Shown one piece after another: positions 43,747 to 53,300 of a stretch of 64,000 nt of DNA. The notes beneath the pieces were generated by a model. The model made no database searches. It was not told the DNA's origin and was given only the letters and a program-made list of their open reading frames with translations. This stretch comes from CAJQQY01 sp964564545 (GTDB lineage: Bacteria > Bacteroidota > Bacteroidia > Chitinophagales > Saprospiraceae). Every line of letters begins with the position of its first letter. The stretch's first letter is position 1. The position numbers and the translations under genes were made by a program. The stretch is from NCBI GenBank assembly GCA_964564545.1, contig CAZMBP010000124.1:1-64000 (forward strand). Direction: 5' to 3'.

Positions 43747-44889
43747 TTAGTTTTTTTTTGACATCAACTCCTCCACTTGATCTGCTTCAATTAATTCTTT
43801 CAAACTTTTTTTATCCAACGGATCAACATCAACTGTTCCGATAATTTTTAAGGCAGTTCTTCGATTTCTTTGATGTTCTCTTTCGGTACAATTTACACCG
43901 TTGGTACACCGGTTGATCAACTGTTCTTCCCCATAACCCTTTGCTTGCAATCTTTCCAAATCAATTCCATCAGTAGCGGCTAAATACTCTGCAGCAGCTT
44001 TAGCTCTTCTTCTAGATAATAACATATTATAATTATCATTTCCACGAGCATCGGAATGAGAACCCAACTCTACAATGATGTGCTGATTATCTTTCAAAAT
44101 TGTTTTTAATTTATCCAATTCAACCGCTGCATCTGGTCGAATATTCCATTTGTCAAAGTCGTAATAGATATTTTCAATTTCGTAGGTCTTATTAATTTTA
44201 ATTGGCTCCATATTGATGTTAGCAAGGAAAGTTCCCATCTGGTTTCCATCCGTCATTATTTCTGAAACACCGGTCATATTCAATCCATCGAAACATAAAA
44301 TACAACTATCAATATTGACATAAGCTTCAATTCTTTTGTTGAAATATCCTTTCTTTCTAATCATGATAGTGTAGTGATTTCCTTTTTCAAAAAAGAAATT
44401 AAACACAGGCGCAGGATGTTCTAGAAGAACCAATTCTTCGGTTCGAGTGGTGTTATTGTACACTTCAATTCTTGCGCTATCTACGGAATTCAAAAGAGCG
44501 GTTCCATTATTTCTGGACTCTGCCATCGTCACATCGAAAATGTATCCAGGTTTATGTTCCATTTCAATTTTTACAAAAAGTTTCTTTGCATCCTTTAGCC
44601 CGATGGTAGAAACGATTTCTTCTGTCTCAATATAGTTTTTGTGATGGACGATGACTCGAAATTTTCTTCCTTTCGGAACAGTTACCGCAAATGAACCTTC
44701 CATCCCTGTTGCCATTTTGGTTTGCAATTCATTGGTCATGTGATCTAGAATTTTGACTTCAGCACCTCGAACCAAACCACGATTGTTTTCGGCATAAACA
44801 TAGCCTTCTAAAAGGACGTTATTTTGCCCAAAAACGAATACGCAAAGCAACGATAAAACGAGAGTGGTTTTTATTTTTAACGTTTGCAT
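43747..44889 (-). CDS. OmpA family outer-membrane/peptidoglycan-binding protein
   Basis: 380 residues. The signal peptide ends at VFGQ (residue 22). Residues about 27-110 are a CarboxypepD-like/CNA-B type beta domain (LLEGYVYAENNRGLVRGAEV). Residues about 240-355 are an OmpA C-terminal domain: IYYDFDKWNIRPDAA, ELGSHSDARGNDNYNMLLSRRRAKAAAEYL, QAKGYGEEQLINRC. These bind peptidoglycan diaminopimelate through the Asp and Arg in HSDARG and SRRRA. It is probably an envelope anchor. TPR/PD40 partners of the PorE type are not seen nearby. Confidence 0.9.
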   Translation of the reverse strand: MQTLKIKTTLVLSLLCVFVFGQNNVLLEGYVYAENNRGLVRGAEVKILDHMTNELQTKMATGMEGSFAVTVPKGRKFRVIVHHKNYIETEEIVSTIGLKDAKKLFVKIEMEHKPGYIFDVTMAESRNNGTALLNSVDSARIEVYNNTTRTEELVLLEHPAPVFNFFFEKGNHYTIMIRKKGYFNKRIEAYVNIDSCILCFDGLNMTGVSEIMTDGNQMGTFLANINMEPIKINKTYEIENIYYDFDKWNIRPDAAVELDKLKTILKDNQHIIVELGSHSDARGNDNYNMLLSRRRAKAAAEYLAATDGIDLERLQAKGYGEEQLINRCTNGVNCTEREHQRNRRTALKIIGTVDVDPLDKKSLKELIEADQVEELMSKKN

Positions 44890-45420
44890 GGTGATTGTAA
44901 TTAAAATGTATAGAATTATATAATATGTAAAAGGTTGATTGCTAAAGTGTTGTATATCTGTTGTTTAATCGATAGATGTTTCAAGGCTATTGACTTTGAA
45001 ATTCAAAAATCAACTCTTTTCTAAAGTTTCTAGAACAATAGAAAATCAAATTTTTAAGCCAAAACCTATCTCATATTTATGATTAAATGAAATAGGAAAT
45101 ATATAAATATCATGAAGGTGAAACACTCAAAAAAGAAAGGACAATTCAGATACCTCGGGATTACAAATATCTTTCTGAGAAGTTAAAAACCTGATTGAAA
45201 ATCATAGGAAAGGCGATTGAAATCATTCTGGAAAGCACTCAAAATACATTAGGTATTTCAATCATCTGTTTTAAAACATATCAAGGATAATGCCAATATG
45301 TTAAGGTGGTTTTTTTTATTTTTGATTAAGTAAAATTCTTTTAATTAGAATGAATTTAATTTTAAGAATCCTCTCCTTTTTGCTAATGAATTCTTGTATT
45401 TTGCAAAAAAAAATAAATCA
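44890..45420. other. Non-coding gap between the OmpA and ndh genes
   Basis: About 530 bp, AT-rich. The only ORF worth mention is a 24-codon frame at 45112 (MKVKHSKKKGQF...), with locally higher GC but no supporting leader. A TATTTTG -7-like box (45397-45403) lies just before the ndh start. I see no RNA gene. Confidence 0.5.
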
Positions 45421-46731
45421 ATGACATTCAATATTCCAGATACGGATCAGTCTCGGATTGTAATTGTAGGAGCAGGTTTTGGAGGTTTAAGTTTAGCTCG
45501 AAAATTAGCCAAAACGAACTATCAAGTTATTTTGATTGATAAAAATAATTATCATCAATTCCAGCCATTATTTTATCAAGTTGCTATGGCTGGCTTGGAG
45601 CCAAGTTCAATCTCATTTCCTTTGCGTAAAGTTTTTCAGAGAAAGAAAAATGTATTTATTCGTGTGACTGAAGTAACGGAGATAGATGCTGAAAATAATG
45701 AAATCACGACTCCGCTTGGAAAATTAAAATATGATCAATTAGTCATCTCGATTGGAGCGAAGACTAATTTTTTTGGAAATAAAAACTTGGAACAAAAGTG
45801 TATTTCCATGAAGTCGGTATCGGAAGCACTTTATTTGCGAAATCGAATTCTTTCTGATTATGAAAAAGCAATTTCAACAACTGACTTTGATAAACGACAA
45901 GGACTAATAGACATTGCCATTGTTGGAGGTGGACCAACAGGAGTAGAGGTGGCAGGAGCATTGGCAGAAATGAAAAAATATATCATTCCAAAAGAATATA
46001 AAGAATTAGACTTTAAGGAAATCGATATTTATTTAATTCAGAGTTCTTCTTGCTTATTGAAGGGAATGTCAACACAAGCTTCTGAAGGTGCTAAAGTGTT
46101 TTTAGAAAACTTGGGCGTAAAAGTAATCTTGAATAAGCGAGTAACAGATTTTGATGGAGAATTTGTTCACTTGAAGGATGACACAAAAATTCAAGCTCAA
46201 AAAGTTATTTGGGCAGCAGGAATTACAGGAAATACCCTTAAAGGATTGCCTGATGGAACATTAACTTATGGCAACAGATTGAAGGTGAATCGATTTAATC
46301 AAGTAGATGGATTTTCAAATATCTTTGCTTTAGGAGATATTGCGTATATGGAAGAAGAAGATTATCCCCAAGGCCATCCACAAGTTGCTCAAGTTGCCAT
46401 TCAACAAGCTAAGCAGTTAGCAGAAAATTTGAAAAATAAGTTGAAGGGGAAAGAATTTGAACAATTTTTTTACAAAGATTTAGGATCAATGGCAACGATA
46501 GGAAGGAATAGGGCAGTAGTCGATTTGCCAAAGTTTAAGTTCAAAGGGTTTTTTGCTTGGATCGTTTGGTTAATCGTTCATTTATTTTCCTTAATAGGTG
46601 TTAAAAACAAAGTATTTGTTTTTCTAAATTGGGTTTGGAATTATTTCACCTACGATCAATCTCTACGTTTGATCATCAAACCCAAAGTGAGAAAGGAAAC
46701 AGAAAATGACTCAACAGTAAAAGTCGAATAA
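45421..46731 (+). CDS. ndh: Type II NADH dehydrogenase (NDH-2)
   Basis: The ATG at 45421 (MTFNIPDTDQSR) is chosen; a TTG frame from 45394 overlaps the -7 box. About 436 residues. The FAD site is IVIVGAGFGGLSLARKL, then NYHQFQPLFYQVAMAGLEP (quinone-site wording of NDH-2). The NAD site is IAIVGGGPTGVEVAGALAEM, and FALGDIAYMEE is the second FAD motif. The C-terminal third has a hydrophobic amphipathic region (FFAWIVWLIVHLF) for membrane attachment. It passes electrons from NADH to menaquinone without pumping protons. Confidence 0.93.
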   Translation: MTFNIPDTDQSRIVIVGAGFGGLSLARKLAKTNYQVILIDKNNYHQFQPLFYQVAMAGLEPSSISFPLRKVFQRKKNVFIRVTEVTEIDAENNEITTPLGKLKYDQLVISIGAKTNFFGNKNLEQKCISMKSVSEALYLRNRILSDYEKAISTTDFDKRQGLIDIAIVGGGPTGVEVAGALAEMKKYIIPKEYKELDFKEIDIYLIQSSSCLLKGMSTQASEGAKVFLENLGVKVILNKRVTDFDGEFVHLKDDTKIQAQKVIWAAGITGNTLKGLPDGTLTYGNRLKVNRFNQVDGFSNIFALGDIAYMEEEDYPQGHPQVAQVAIQQAKQLAENLKNKLKGKEFEQFFYKDLGSMATIGRNRAVVDLPKFKFKGFFAWIVWLIVHLFSLIGVKNKVFVFLNWVWNYFTYDQSLRLIIKPKVRKETENDSTVKVE

Positions 46732-46740
46732 AATTTATGG

Positions 46741-46782
46741 GGCAAAAAAAAAAGAACAGTCGATAATTAAACCGACTGCTCC
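46741..46782 (-). terminator. Minus-strand terminator hairpin
   Basis: On the minus strand GAGCAGTCGG pairs with CGACTGTTC around TTTAATTAT and is followed by ten T. It could end the 47057-47644 transcript (stop 270 bp away) or a separate small RNA. Confidence 0.65.
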
Positions 46783-46965
46783 ATAATGATAACTAACACA
46801 CGCCCTATATTTTTATATAAAATTATTTTATTGGGAGGAATGATTTTTTGACCAATTGTTTAATACAAAATTCATTTTAAAATTCGTCAAATTCAAGTTA
46901 TAGTTTACTACAAAAGCACTACAAATAGATTTTTTTTTAAATTGAGCAACTATTCACCTGTCTAA
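46741..46965 (-). ncRNA. Possible small RNA
   Basis: Between a TATATTTAG -7-like box (minus strand, near 46958-46966) and the terminator at 46741-46782 lie about 200 bp without an ORF on either strand. This promoter-spacer-terminator arrangement suggests a small RNA but is weak evidence. The rest of 46783-47056 holds no gene. Confidence 0.2.
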
Positions 46966-47056
46966 ATATATGGTTTTTTTTCACAATACCAGTCTAACAC
47001 TTTAAATAATAATAACAATAATTCAATTTTTCTAATAAAATCAAAGGCTTCCACGA

Positions 47057-47644
47057 CTATGACTTAGTTCTTGGAATTTTTTTAGTAGAATCTTTTCCTT
47101 TATAATGAATAGAGTCTAGTTTTTCAATATTTAGTTTTATCTCTTGAAAGCTCTTTTCAGTTTTTAATAATTTGGGCTCTTCAGGAATGATGATTTTTTG
47201 CGTAAGTTTTGGTTTTTTCTTTTTAGATTTTTTGACTACCTCATTCTGAACAGTTTGTAATTTTATTAATGTTTCTCTTAAATTTTTATTTTCCTTCAAA
47301 AGGAAATTGACATTTTGCTGGTCTACATTGGCTACCTCTTCTAGCTTATCAATAATTTCTCTTAGACTATTATACTCTTCATTTATTGTTTGAGCTTCTT
47401 TTTGAAGAGGCAATGTAACCATAGAAATGATGCCTGAAAAGACAAAATTTGTTATTAAAAAGAACCATAAAATTGGGAAAAACTTCTTATCTATTTTTTC
47501 CTTTTTTATTGCAACATATATTAATACAGCAGAAAGGATGGTAATAAGAACAGTAAAGGCTACATAGACATTCCCATTGGCAAATTTAGAAATAGCGTAT
47601 AATACCTCAGTTGTAAAGCTAGATTGATCATCAATGAATAGCAT
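47057..47644 (-). CDS. Two-helix membrane protein with coiled coil, unknown
   Basis: 195 residues. Two membrane helices (about 23-45, VYVAFTVLITILSAVLIYV; and 57-75, ILWFFLITNFVFSGIISMV) are followed by a coiled coil to about 130 (EYNSLREIIDKLEEVANVDQ ... LLKENKNLRETLIKLQT). The C-terminus is very basic (KKSKKKKPK). It is probably an inner-membrane protein with a cytoplasmic tail. I recognise no family; no partner gene is near. Confidence 0.65.
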   Translation of the reverse strand: MLFIDDQSSFTTEVLYAISKFANGNVYVAFTVLITILSAVLIYVAIKKEKIDKKFFPILWFFLITNFVFSGIISMVTLPLQKEAQTINEEYNSLREIIDKLEEVANVDQQNVNFLLKENKNLRETLIKLQTVQNEVVKKSKKKKPKLTQKIIIPEEPKLLKTEKSFQEIKLNIEKLDSIHYKGKDSTKKIPRTKS

Positions 47645-48213
47645 ATCAGAATATTTTAGATTTTAAAAAATAGTATTTTTGAATACAACTTTTTTTCAAA
47701 GCTAATTTCTGCGTTTTATTTATTAGGATTATTAACTATTTGTAATTCCTTTTCTTTCAGTATTTTAATTGATTAACATATTTTTAATGTGTTTCTTAAG
47801 GAAATGGAAAGTTAACTTTAAGGTTTTATCTGGATGTAGTTAATTCTAACTTAAAAAGCAGGAATTTAATTCTTAGCATAGTTTTTGTCTCCCACCTATA
47901 ATATATTAACTGATAATCCTTTTCAACCTCCAAAATGATTACCATTTCCAATATTTATATAAACTCAAAATATTGGTTTATGAAGTCAACCCCCTTTTTA
48001 ATATCCTCTGTTCAACAGCTTTAAATCAAAGAATACCTGTCCTAATTTTGACTGAAAATGCTAATAAAAAAAGATGTAGTACAGTCAAAAGAAGTAAATG
48101 TTTAAAGCTTTTTTAAGTAAAATTTTTTTCCTGATTTTTTAATCAAGGAATTTCACAGAATAATAATTATTCAAACAACGCCTAACAAATTGAAAAAAAA
48201 AGAACCACTATCT
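47645..48213. other. Non-coding gap
   Basis: About 570 bp of strongly AT-rich DNA. No ORF, hairpin terminator or repeat stood out on either strand. It contains the upstream regions of both flanking genes. Confidence 0.6.
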
Positions 48214-48627
48214 ATGGAAATTACTCAACCTATTGAAGCCAATACTGATAATATCGTAAATTCATTTTTACAAAATCTTTCTAAAAGATTGAAAGGACGT
48301 ACGGGCTTAATGGTAGAAATGGGTGAAATATTTTTGGATCAAGCTCCCGTGATGAAATCTATTTTAGAGAATTCTCACCAAGAAGGAGACTACGAGTCGA
48401 TTCGCTTTGAAGCTCATAAATTTAAATCTACGGTAAATATTATAGGTTTAGATTCATTGAAAGCCTTTGCTTCAAAAACGGAGCAGTTATATCATAATGG
48501 AAAACCAGAAGAATGTACCAAAGAGTTGCTTCATGACTTCGCAAAACAAATCGAATTAGATATTCAAAAAGTAAAATCAGCGATAGAGGAGCTTTCACGT
48601 AAAGAAGTGGCTGGGGAGAATTTATAA
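48214..48627 (+). CDS. Orphan histidine phosphotransfer (HPt) domain protein
   Basis: The ATG at 48214 (MEITQPIEANTD) is preferred to a TTG at 48190. 137 residues of four-helix HPt fold. The phosphoacceptor is His68 in FEAHKFKSTVNIIGL (consensus AHxLKGxxxxxG). No kinase or receiver gene is close, so it probably serves a hybrid kinase encoded elsewhere, as is common in Bacteroidota. Confidence 0.88.
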   Translation: MEITQPIEANTDNIVNSFLQNLSKRLKGRTGLMVEMGEIFLDQAPVMKSILENSHQEGDYESIRFEAHKFKSTVNIIGLDSLKAFASKTEQLYHNGKPEECTKELLHDFAKQIELDIQKVKSAIEELSRKEVAGENL

Positions 48628-48650
48628 TTACAATGTGCTAGTTTCTATTT

Positions 48651-49367
48651 TTAAGGATAAGCTATGAAATAATAGTTTATTCCTTTTTCGAATTGTTCTA
48701 TAAATTCTTTTTTCGAAAAAGGAGCTGCTTTGTTTAACCATTTTTTCATGGTAGAGATACTCAAACCACATTCTTCATTCAGTAATTCAAAAACTTGTTC
48801 TGGACGAATTCCATAAACATCAGCACCACCTACTCCATGTTCAAAAACAATTACTGGTCGATTCTTTTTGATCGTTTCTTTTCCACCTTCCATGACTAAA
48901 AATTCTGCACCTTCCACATCTATTTTTATAAAATCAACTTTTGAGTCGGGAGGTAAGACATTATCCATTAAATCAATATCGATTGTAATCGAGGTATCTT
49001 TTTCATTGGGTTTATCATATCTTCTTTTTTTCATTCCACTATAACCAGGGTTAGAAATTACGTGGTTAAAAGAAGAAGTTCCTTTTTCATTACTCAATCC
49101 CAATTGATGAAAATGGCAATTGGGTGGGAATTTTTTTTCTAAATCATTAAAAAAACTAGGAATGGGTTCGAAACCATGATGCTGTCCATTCGGAGCATGT
49201 TTAAGCATAATTTCGAGTACTTCACCTTCGTGGCAACCAACATCAAGGCAATTTGAATTAGGTTTCAAACACTTTTTTATAACCTGTTTGGTTTGCTGAT
49301 CATATTGCTGATTTTTGGTAAAAGCAATCGGCAATTTTTTGATAAGATTTTTGATTTGTTTTTTCAC
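48651..49367 (-). CDS. FkbM family methyltransferase
   Basis: 238 residues. SAM motif I is NCLDVGCHEGEVLEI, followed by the acidic loop GFEPIPSFF. The FkbM hallmark VDFIKIDVEGAEFLVMEGG is present, with VIVFEHG after it. FkbM enzymes O-methylate sugars or natural products. The N-terminus is basic (MKKQIKNLIKKL) without a signal peptide. Single gene; no glycosyltransferase or polysaccharide cluster is visible nearby, so the substrate is unknown. Confidence 0.9.
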   Translation of the reverse strand: MKKQIKNLIKKLPIAFTKNQQYDQQTKQVIKKCLKPNSNCLDVGCHEGEVLEIMLKHAPNGQHHGFEPIPSFFNDLEKKFPPNCHFHQLGLSNEKGTSSFNHVISNPGYSGMKKRRYDKPNEKDTSITIDIDLMDNVLPPDSKVDFIKIDVEGAEFLVMEGGKETIKKNRPVIVFEHGVGGADVYGIRPEQVFELLNEECGLSISTMKKWLNKAAPFSKKEFIEQFEKGINYYFIAYP

Positions 49368-49410
49368 AAATGGAATTTTATGAAGTATTCTTCTGAAAAA
49401 AATTAGAGCG

Positions 49411-49418
49411 CAAAAATA
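49411..49418 (-). promoter_or_regulatory. -7 box TATTTTTG of the FkbM gene
   Basis: Minus-strand TATTTTTGCGC fits TAnnTTTG and lies 44 bp upstream of the ATG. The other 260 bp of 49368-49681 hold no gene. Confidence 0.5.
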
Positions 49419-49626
49419 GTATGAAATTTTGCGAAATGAAGCCTGTTTTCCTATTAATTATTTTAAAAATCGTTGAAAACTTTTAGCCAAAAAAGTTGAT
49501 TTTAAGCTAAAATGTTTGAATTTTGCAACAGAATTTCATACCCACCTAACTTTACCTACTCAATTTTCATTCTTATAACTCCCAACATATTTTTATATTT
49601 TATAATAAAAAGCAACGATGTTTAGT

Positions 49627-49634
49627 TATTTTTG
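49627..49634 (+). promoter_or_regulatory. -7 box TATTTTTG of the small secreted protein gene
   Basis: TATTTTTGC fits the consensus and lies 47 bp upstream of the ATG at 49682; no clear -33 box. Confidence 0.45.
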
Positions 49635-49681
49635 CTGACATTGAATTTCTTTTTTCAAATACTCAAAACGATACATAACAC

Positions 49682-50095
49682 ATGAAAGGAATACTTACAC
49701 TTATTTTACTAACCCTTTCCATCCTTTCTTTTGCACAAAATAAATCTTCTGAAACTGTTGAAATCGATGAGCGATTAACAGAAGTTTACGACGCAGAATA
49801 TTTGACAAATTTGCAAACTCAAAACCCGTTTTTGTTGAAGCGATGGTCTTTTTATTTAGATAATGCATACTACATTGTAGACTTTCCAACGGAAAAAGGA
49901 AACCCCAATTATCCTATTATCGAGGTGGCTGATATAGATAATATGAATATTTTGCTTTTGGAAAAAAGTCAAAAAATGACAAGAGATTTTGATAAACTTA
50001 CCAAATATAAAATCAAGGGAACCAATAAGATTTTAGTTTATTATTCTGGAAAAGAATTCAATCAAAAATTGAATAGTTTCTTAGGCCGGAAGTAA
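49682..50095 (+). CDS. Small secreted protein of unknown function
   Basis: 137 residues with a signal peptide ending at SFAQ (residue 19). The mature part is small and mixed (LLKRWSFYLDNAYYIVDFP, YPIIEVADIDNMNILLLEKSQ, KILVYYSGKEFNQKLNSFLG). I recognise no family; it lacks Cys, repeats and a T9SS domain. It lies 280 bp upstream of the giant adhesin on the same strand, but a long untranscribed-looking gap separates them. Confidence 0.7.
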   Translation: MKGILTLILLTLSILSFAQNKSSETVEIDERLTEVYDAEYLTNLQTQNPFLLKRWSFYLDNAYYIVDFPTEKGNPNYPIIEVADIDNMNILLLEKSQKMTRDFDKLTKYKIKGTNKILVYYSGKEFNQKLNSFLGRK

Positions 50096-50377
50096 AATTT
50101 TAATCGCCTAATTATTTCCAAATTTCCCCACTAACTAAAAACTAAAAAGTCTAGGCAGCAAAAACTGTCAAAAATCTATCATTGTAGAGTTATTAAGCTG
50201 TAGATTTTGGTAAAAAACCTACTAATTTTTAACTTTCACTTGATCTAAAAAAACAGACATACACATTATATTTTTCTATCCCCTAATTATCCCCTGAACT
50301 TTATTACATTTTGAACAAATTTTTTTATAAAATCACCTCATTTTTGATTTTGTAAAATTCCCAAATCTGATTGCTTT

Positions 50378-53300
50378 ATGTGCAAACACTTACAAATATT
50401 TAATTTGAATAACTTAAATCATACTTCTACCTACTGTTTTTCCAAGCATTGGTTAGTCTTCACTTTTTCTATTCTTTTATCCTCTATTGGATTTGGCCAG
50501 TCTTATTCTATGGATGGAACTCCAATTACTGATTGTAGTGGCTTTTTCTATGATAGTGGAGGAAGTACTGGAAATTACGGATCTTCAGAATCCTTGTCGA
50601 CCACAATATGTTCGGATGGAACTGATGGGACACATGTTCAATTAATATTTTCAGCTGTAGAATTAATGGCTGGAGATGAACTTTGCTTTTTTGATGGCCC
50701 AGATGCAACCGCGCCTGCATTAGCATGTAATGGAGATTTTATGGTTGGATCACCATTCATTATTCAAGCGACTGCAGCAAATACTTCTGGATGTTTAACA
50801 ATTACATTTAATTCAGATGGAAGTGGAGAGAGTGCGGGGTGGCAAGCAGATATGAATTGTATTCCTTCATGTCAAACAATTTTAGCAAATTTAGTTAGTT
50901 CTGATCCCGTAGTGAGTCCGGTGGATACTGGATATATAGATATTTGTCAAGGTGAAAGAGTTTTCTTTTACGGAGAAGGAATCTATCCTCAGGATGGAGT
51001 TGTGTATAATCATTCTGATTTGACTTCATCTTTTGAATGGGATTTTGGAGATGGTACTTTTGGACTTGGACCTAATGTTTCTCACATTTATGAAGAGTCA
51101 GGAGGATACATTGTTCAATTGACGATTACAGATCAATTTGGATGTACAAATACTAATTTTTTAAATCAAAGAGTGAGAGTTTCTACGAATCCATCTTTTG
51201 CTGTTTTGGCAGATTTTGATGATGCGATTTGTGCAGGAGATACTATTAATTTGAATGCAATTGTGAGTCAAATTGATAGCGCCTATTCTGTAGGTGTTTC
51301 ACCCAATGTGGGAAGTTTTCCAACTTCAGGTACTCGATCTGATTCATTAGCTTTACCAGATGGAACTGGTGCTGCCTACGAAACGAGTATTGGTTTTTCT
51401 AATTTTTCTCCAGGACAAGTGTTGACAAATGTTGATGACATTGTTTCTATTTGTGTAATTATGGAACATTCATGGTTGAGAGATTTAGAAATATCAATTG
51501 AATGTCCAGATGGAACATCTATAATATTACATGATCATCCTGGGAATTTTGGTGGGGAGGTATTTTTAGGAGAACCCTTTGAAGCAGATGAAGCATTACC
51601 CGAACCTATTCCTGGAGTCGGTTATGAATATTGCTGGACACCAAATGCCACTAATGGGACTTGGTTAGAATATGCCAATTCAACAGGTGTAAATACTTTA
51701 CCAGAAGGAGATTATAATTCATTTGATCCGATGTCGGATCTTTTAGGATGTCCATTGAATGGAGAATGGACTATTTCTGTTCAGGATCTATGGGGAATTG
51801 ATAATGGGTTTATTTTTGAGTGGAGTATAGAATTTGAGTCTTCACTTTATCCAAATATTGAAACTTTTACTCCACAAATTATAGATTATAATTGGGCAGA
51901 TAATCCATCAATCTTTTTCCAAACGAATGATTCAATCGCAGCTTCTCCTCAAAATGCAGGGACTGCAAGTTATACTTTTGAAGTTATGGACGACTTTGGT
52001 TGTACTTATGATACTTCAATTTTTATTACAATTTTACCTCCAACTCACCCTGATTGTTTTAATTGCCCTGATCCAGAACCTATGTTGCAAGATACGAGTA
52101 TATGTGATGGGGAAACAGTTTTTATAGATGCCGAGAGTACCACAAGCTTAGGAAGTCAATCAATTACTTTTGAGACTTTCCCAACTTATGAGATTGGGTT
52201 TGCAAATCACCCTCCTTCGAATCCATATGAAGCTCAACTAGAGGTTACTTCTATCAATCCATTAACCATAACGAATGCAGCAGCTCAAATTTGTGGTGTC
52301 TGTGTAAATTTAGAAACAGACTTTGATGGAGATATCCGATTATATCTTAAATCGCCATCAGGACAAACATTGGAGCTATCAACTAATAATGGTGGAGCCG
52401 GAGATAATTATACGAACACATGTTTTACTCCAGATGCCACTACGTCAATTATTGGAAGTTCAGCACCATTTACTGGTGAGTTTATCCCAGAAGGAGATTG
52501 GAGTGATTTGGATGGATCTACGATTAATGGAATTTGGGAATTACAGGTTTCAGATGGATTTGGTGTTACCAAATTTGGAGTTTTAAATTCATGGTCAATT
52601 TGTTTTAATACCGAAAATGACGTTGAATATAGTTGGTCGCCAGTTGCAGGATTATCATGTTATAATTGTCCTGATCCTAATGCGAATCCTTCTATAACTT
52701 CAACTTATATTTTAGAAGTTTCAGATGATTATGGATGTTCAAGTTTGGATACTATGACTATCAATGTAGCATCAAGTATTCCATCCCCTGCGAATGTAAC
52801 ATGTGATACCATGGGAAGTGGTAATCTTAATTTCACCTGGGATGCAGTTAGCGGTTTCTCAAGTTATTTAGTTAATGTAAATGGAACAGGATGGGTGCCT
52901 GCGAATGGAGTTCTTTCTCACTTAGTGAGTGGATTATCCAATGGTGATATAGTTACTCTTGAAGTTCAAGTGAACGCTCTGAATGTAAATTGTGCAGTTG
53001 GAACATCAAGTGCGACATGTACTTATTTTGTATGTGATATTTCACTTGAAGTACCTGCTAATGGAATAACAGGGCCTTCATGCTTTAATACAGATGATGG
53101 ATCTGTCATCGTTCAAGCGATGGGTAATGGAACTGGTCCTTTCTCATACACTATAGATAATAATCCTCCACAGACAACAGGTATTTTTAACGTTGGAGCT
53201 GGAGATCATTTAATAATTTTGACTGATGTAGATGGATGTGCAGATACTGTAATGGTAAATGTACCAACTGCTGATTCTCTTTTTGTTGATGTGGCGGTTG

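Noticed and set aside
45112..45186. 24-codon ORF upstream of ndh
   Set aside because: Too short, no supporting promoter or conserved pattern; kept only as a note in the gap entry.
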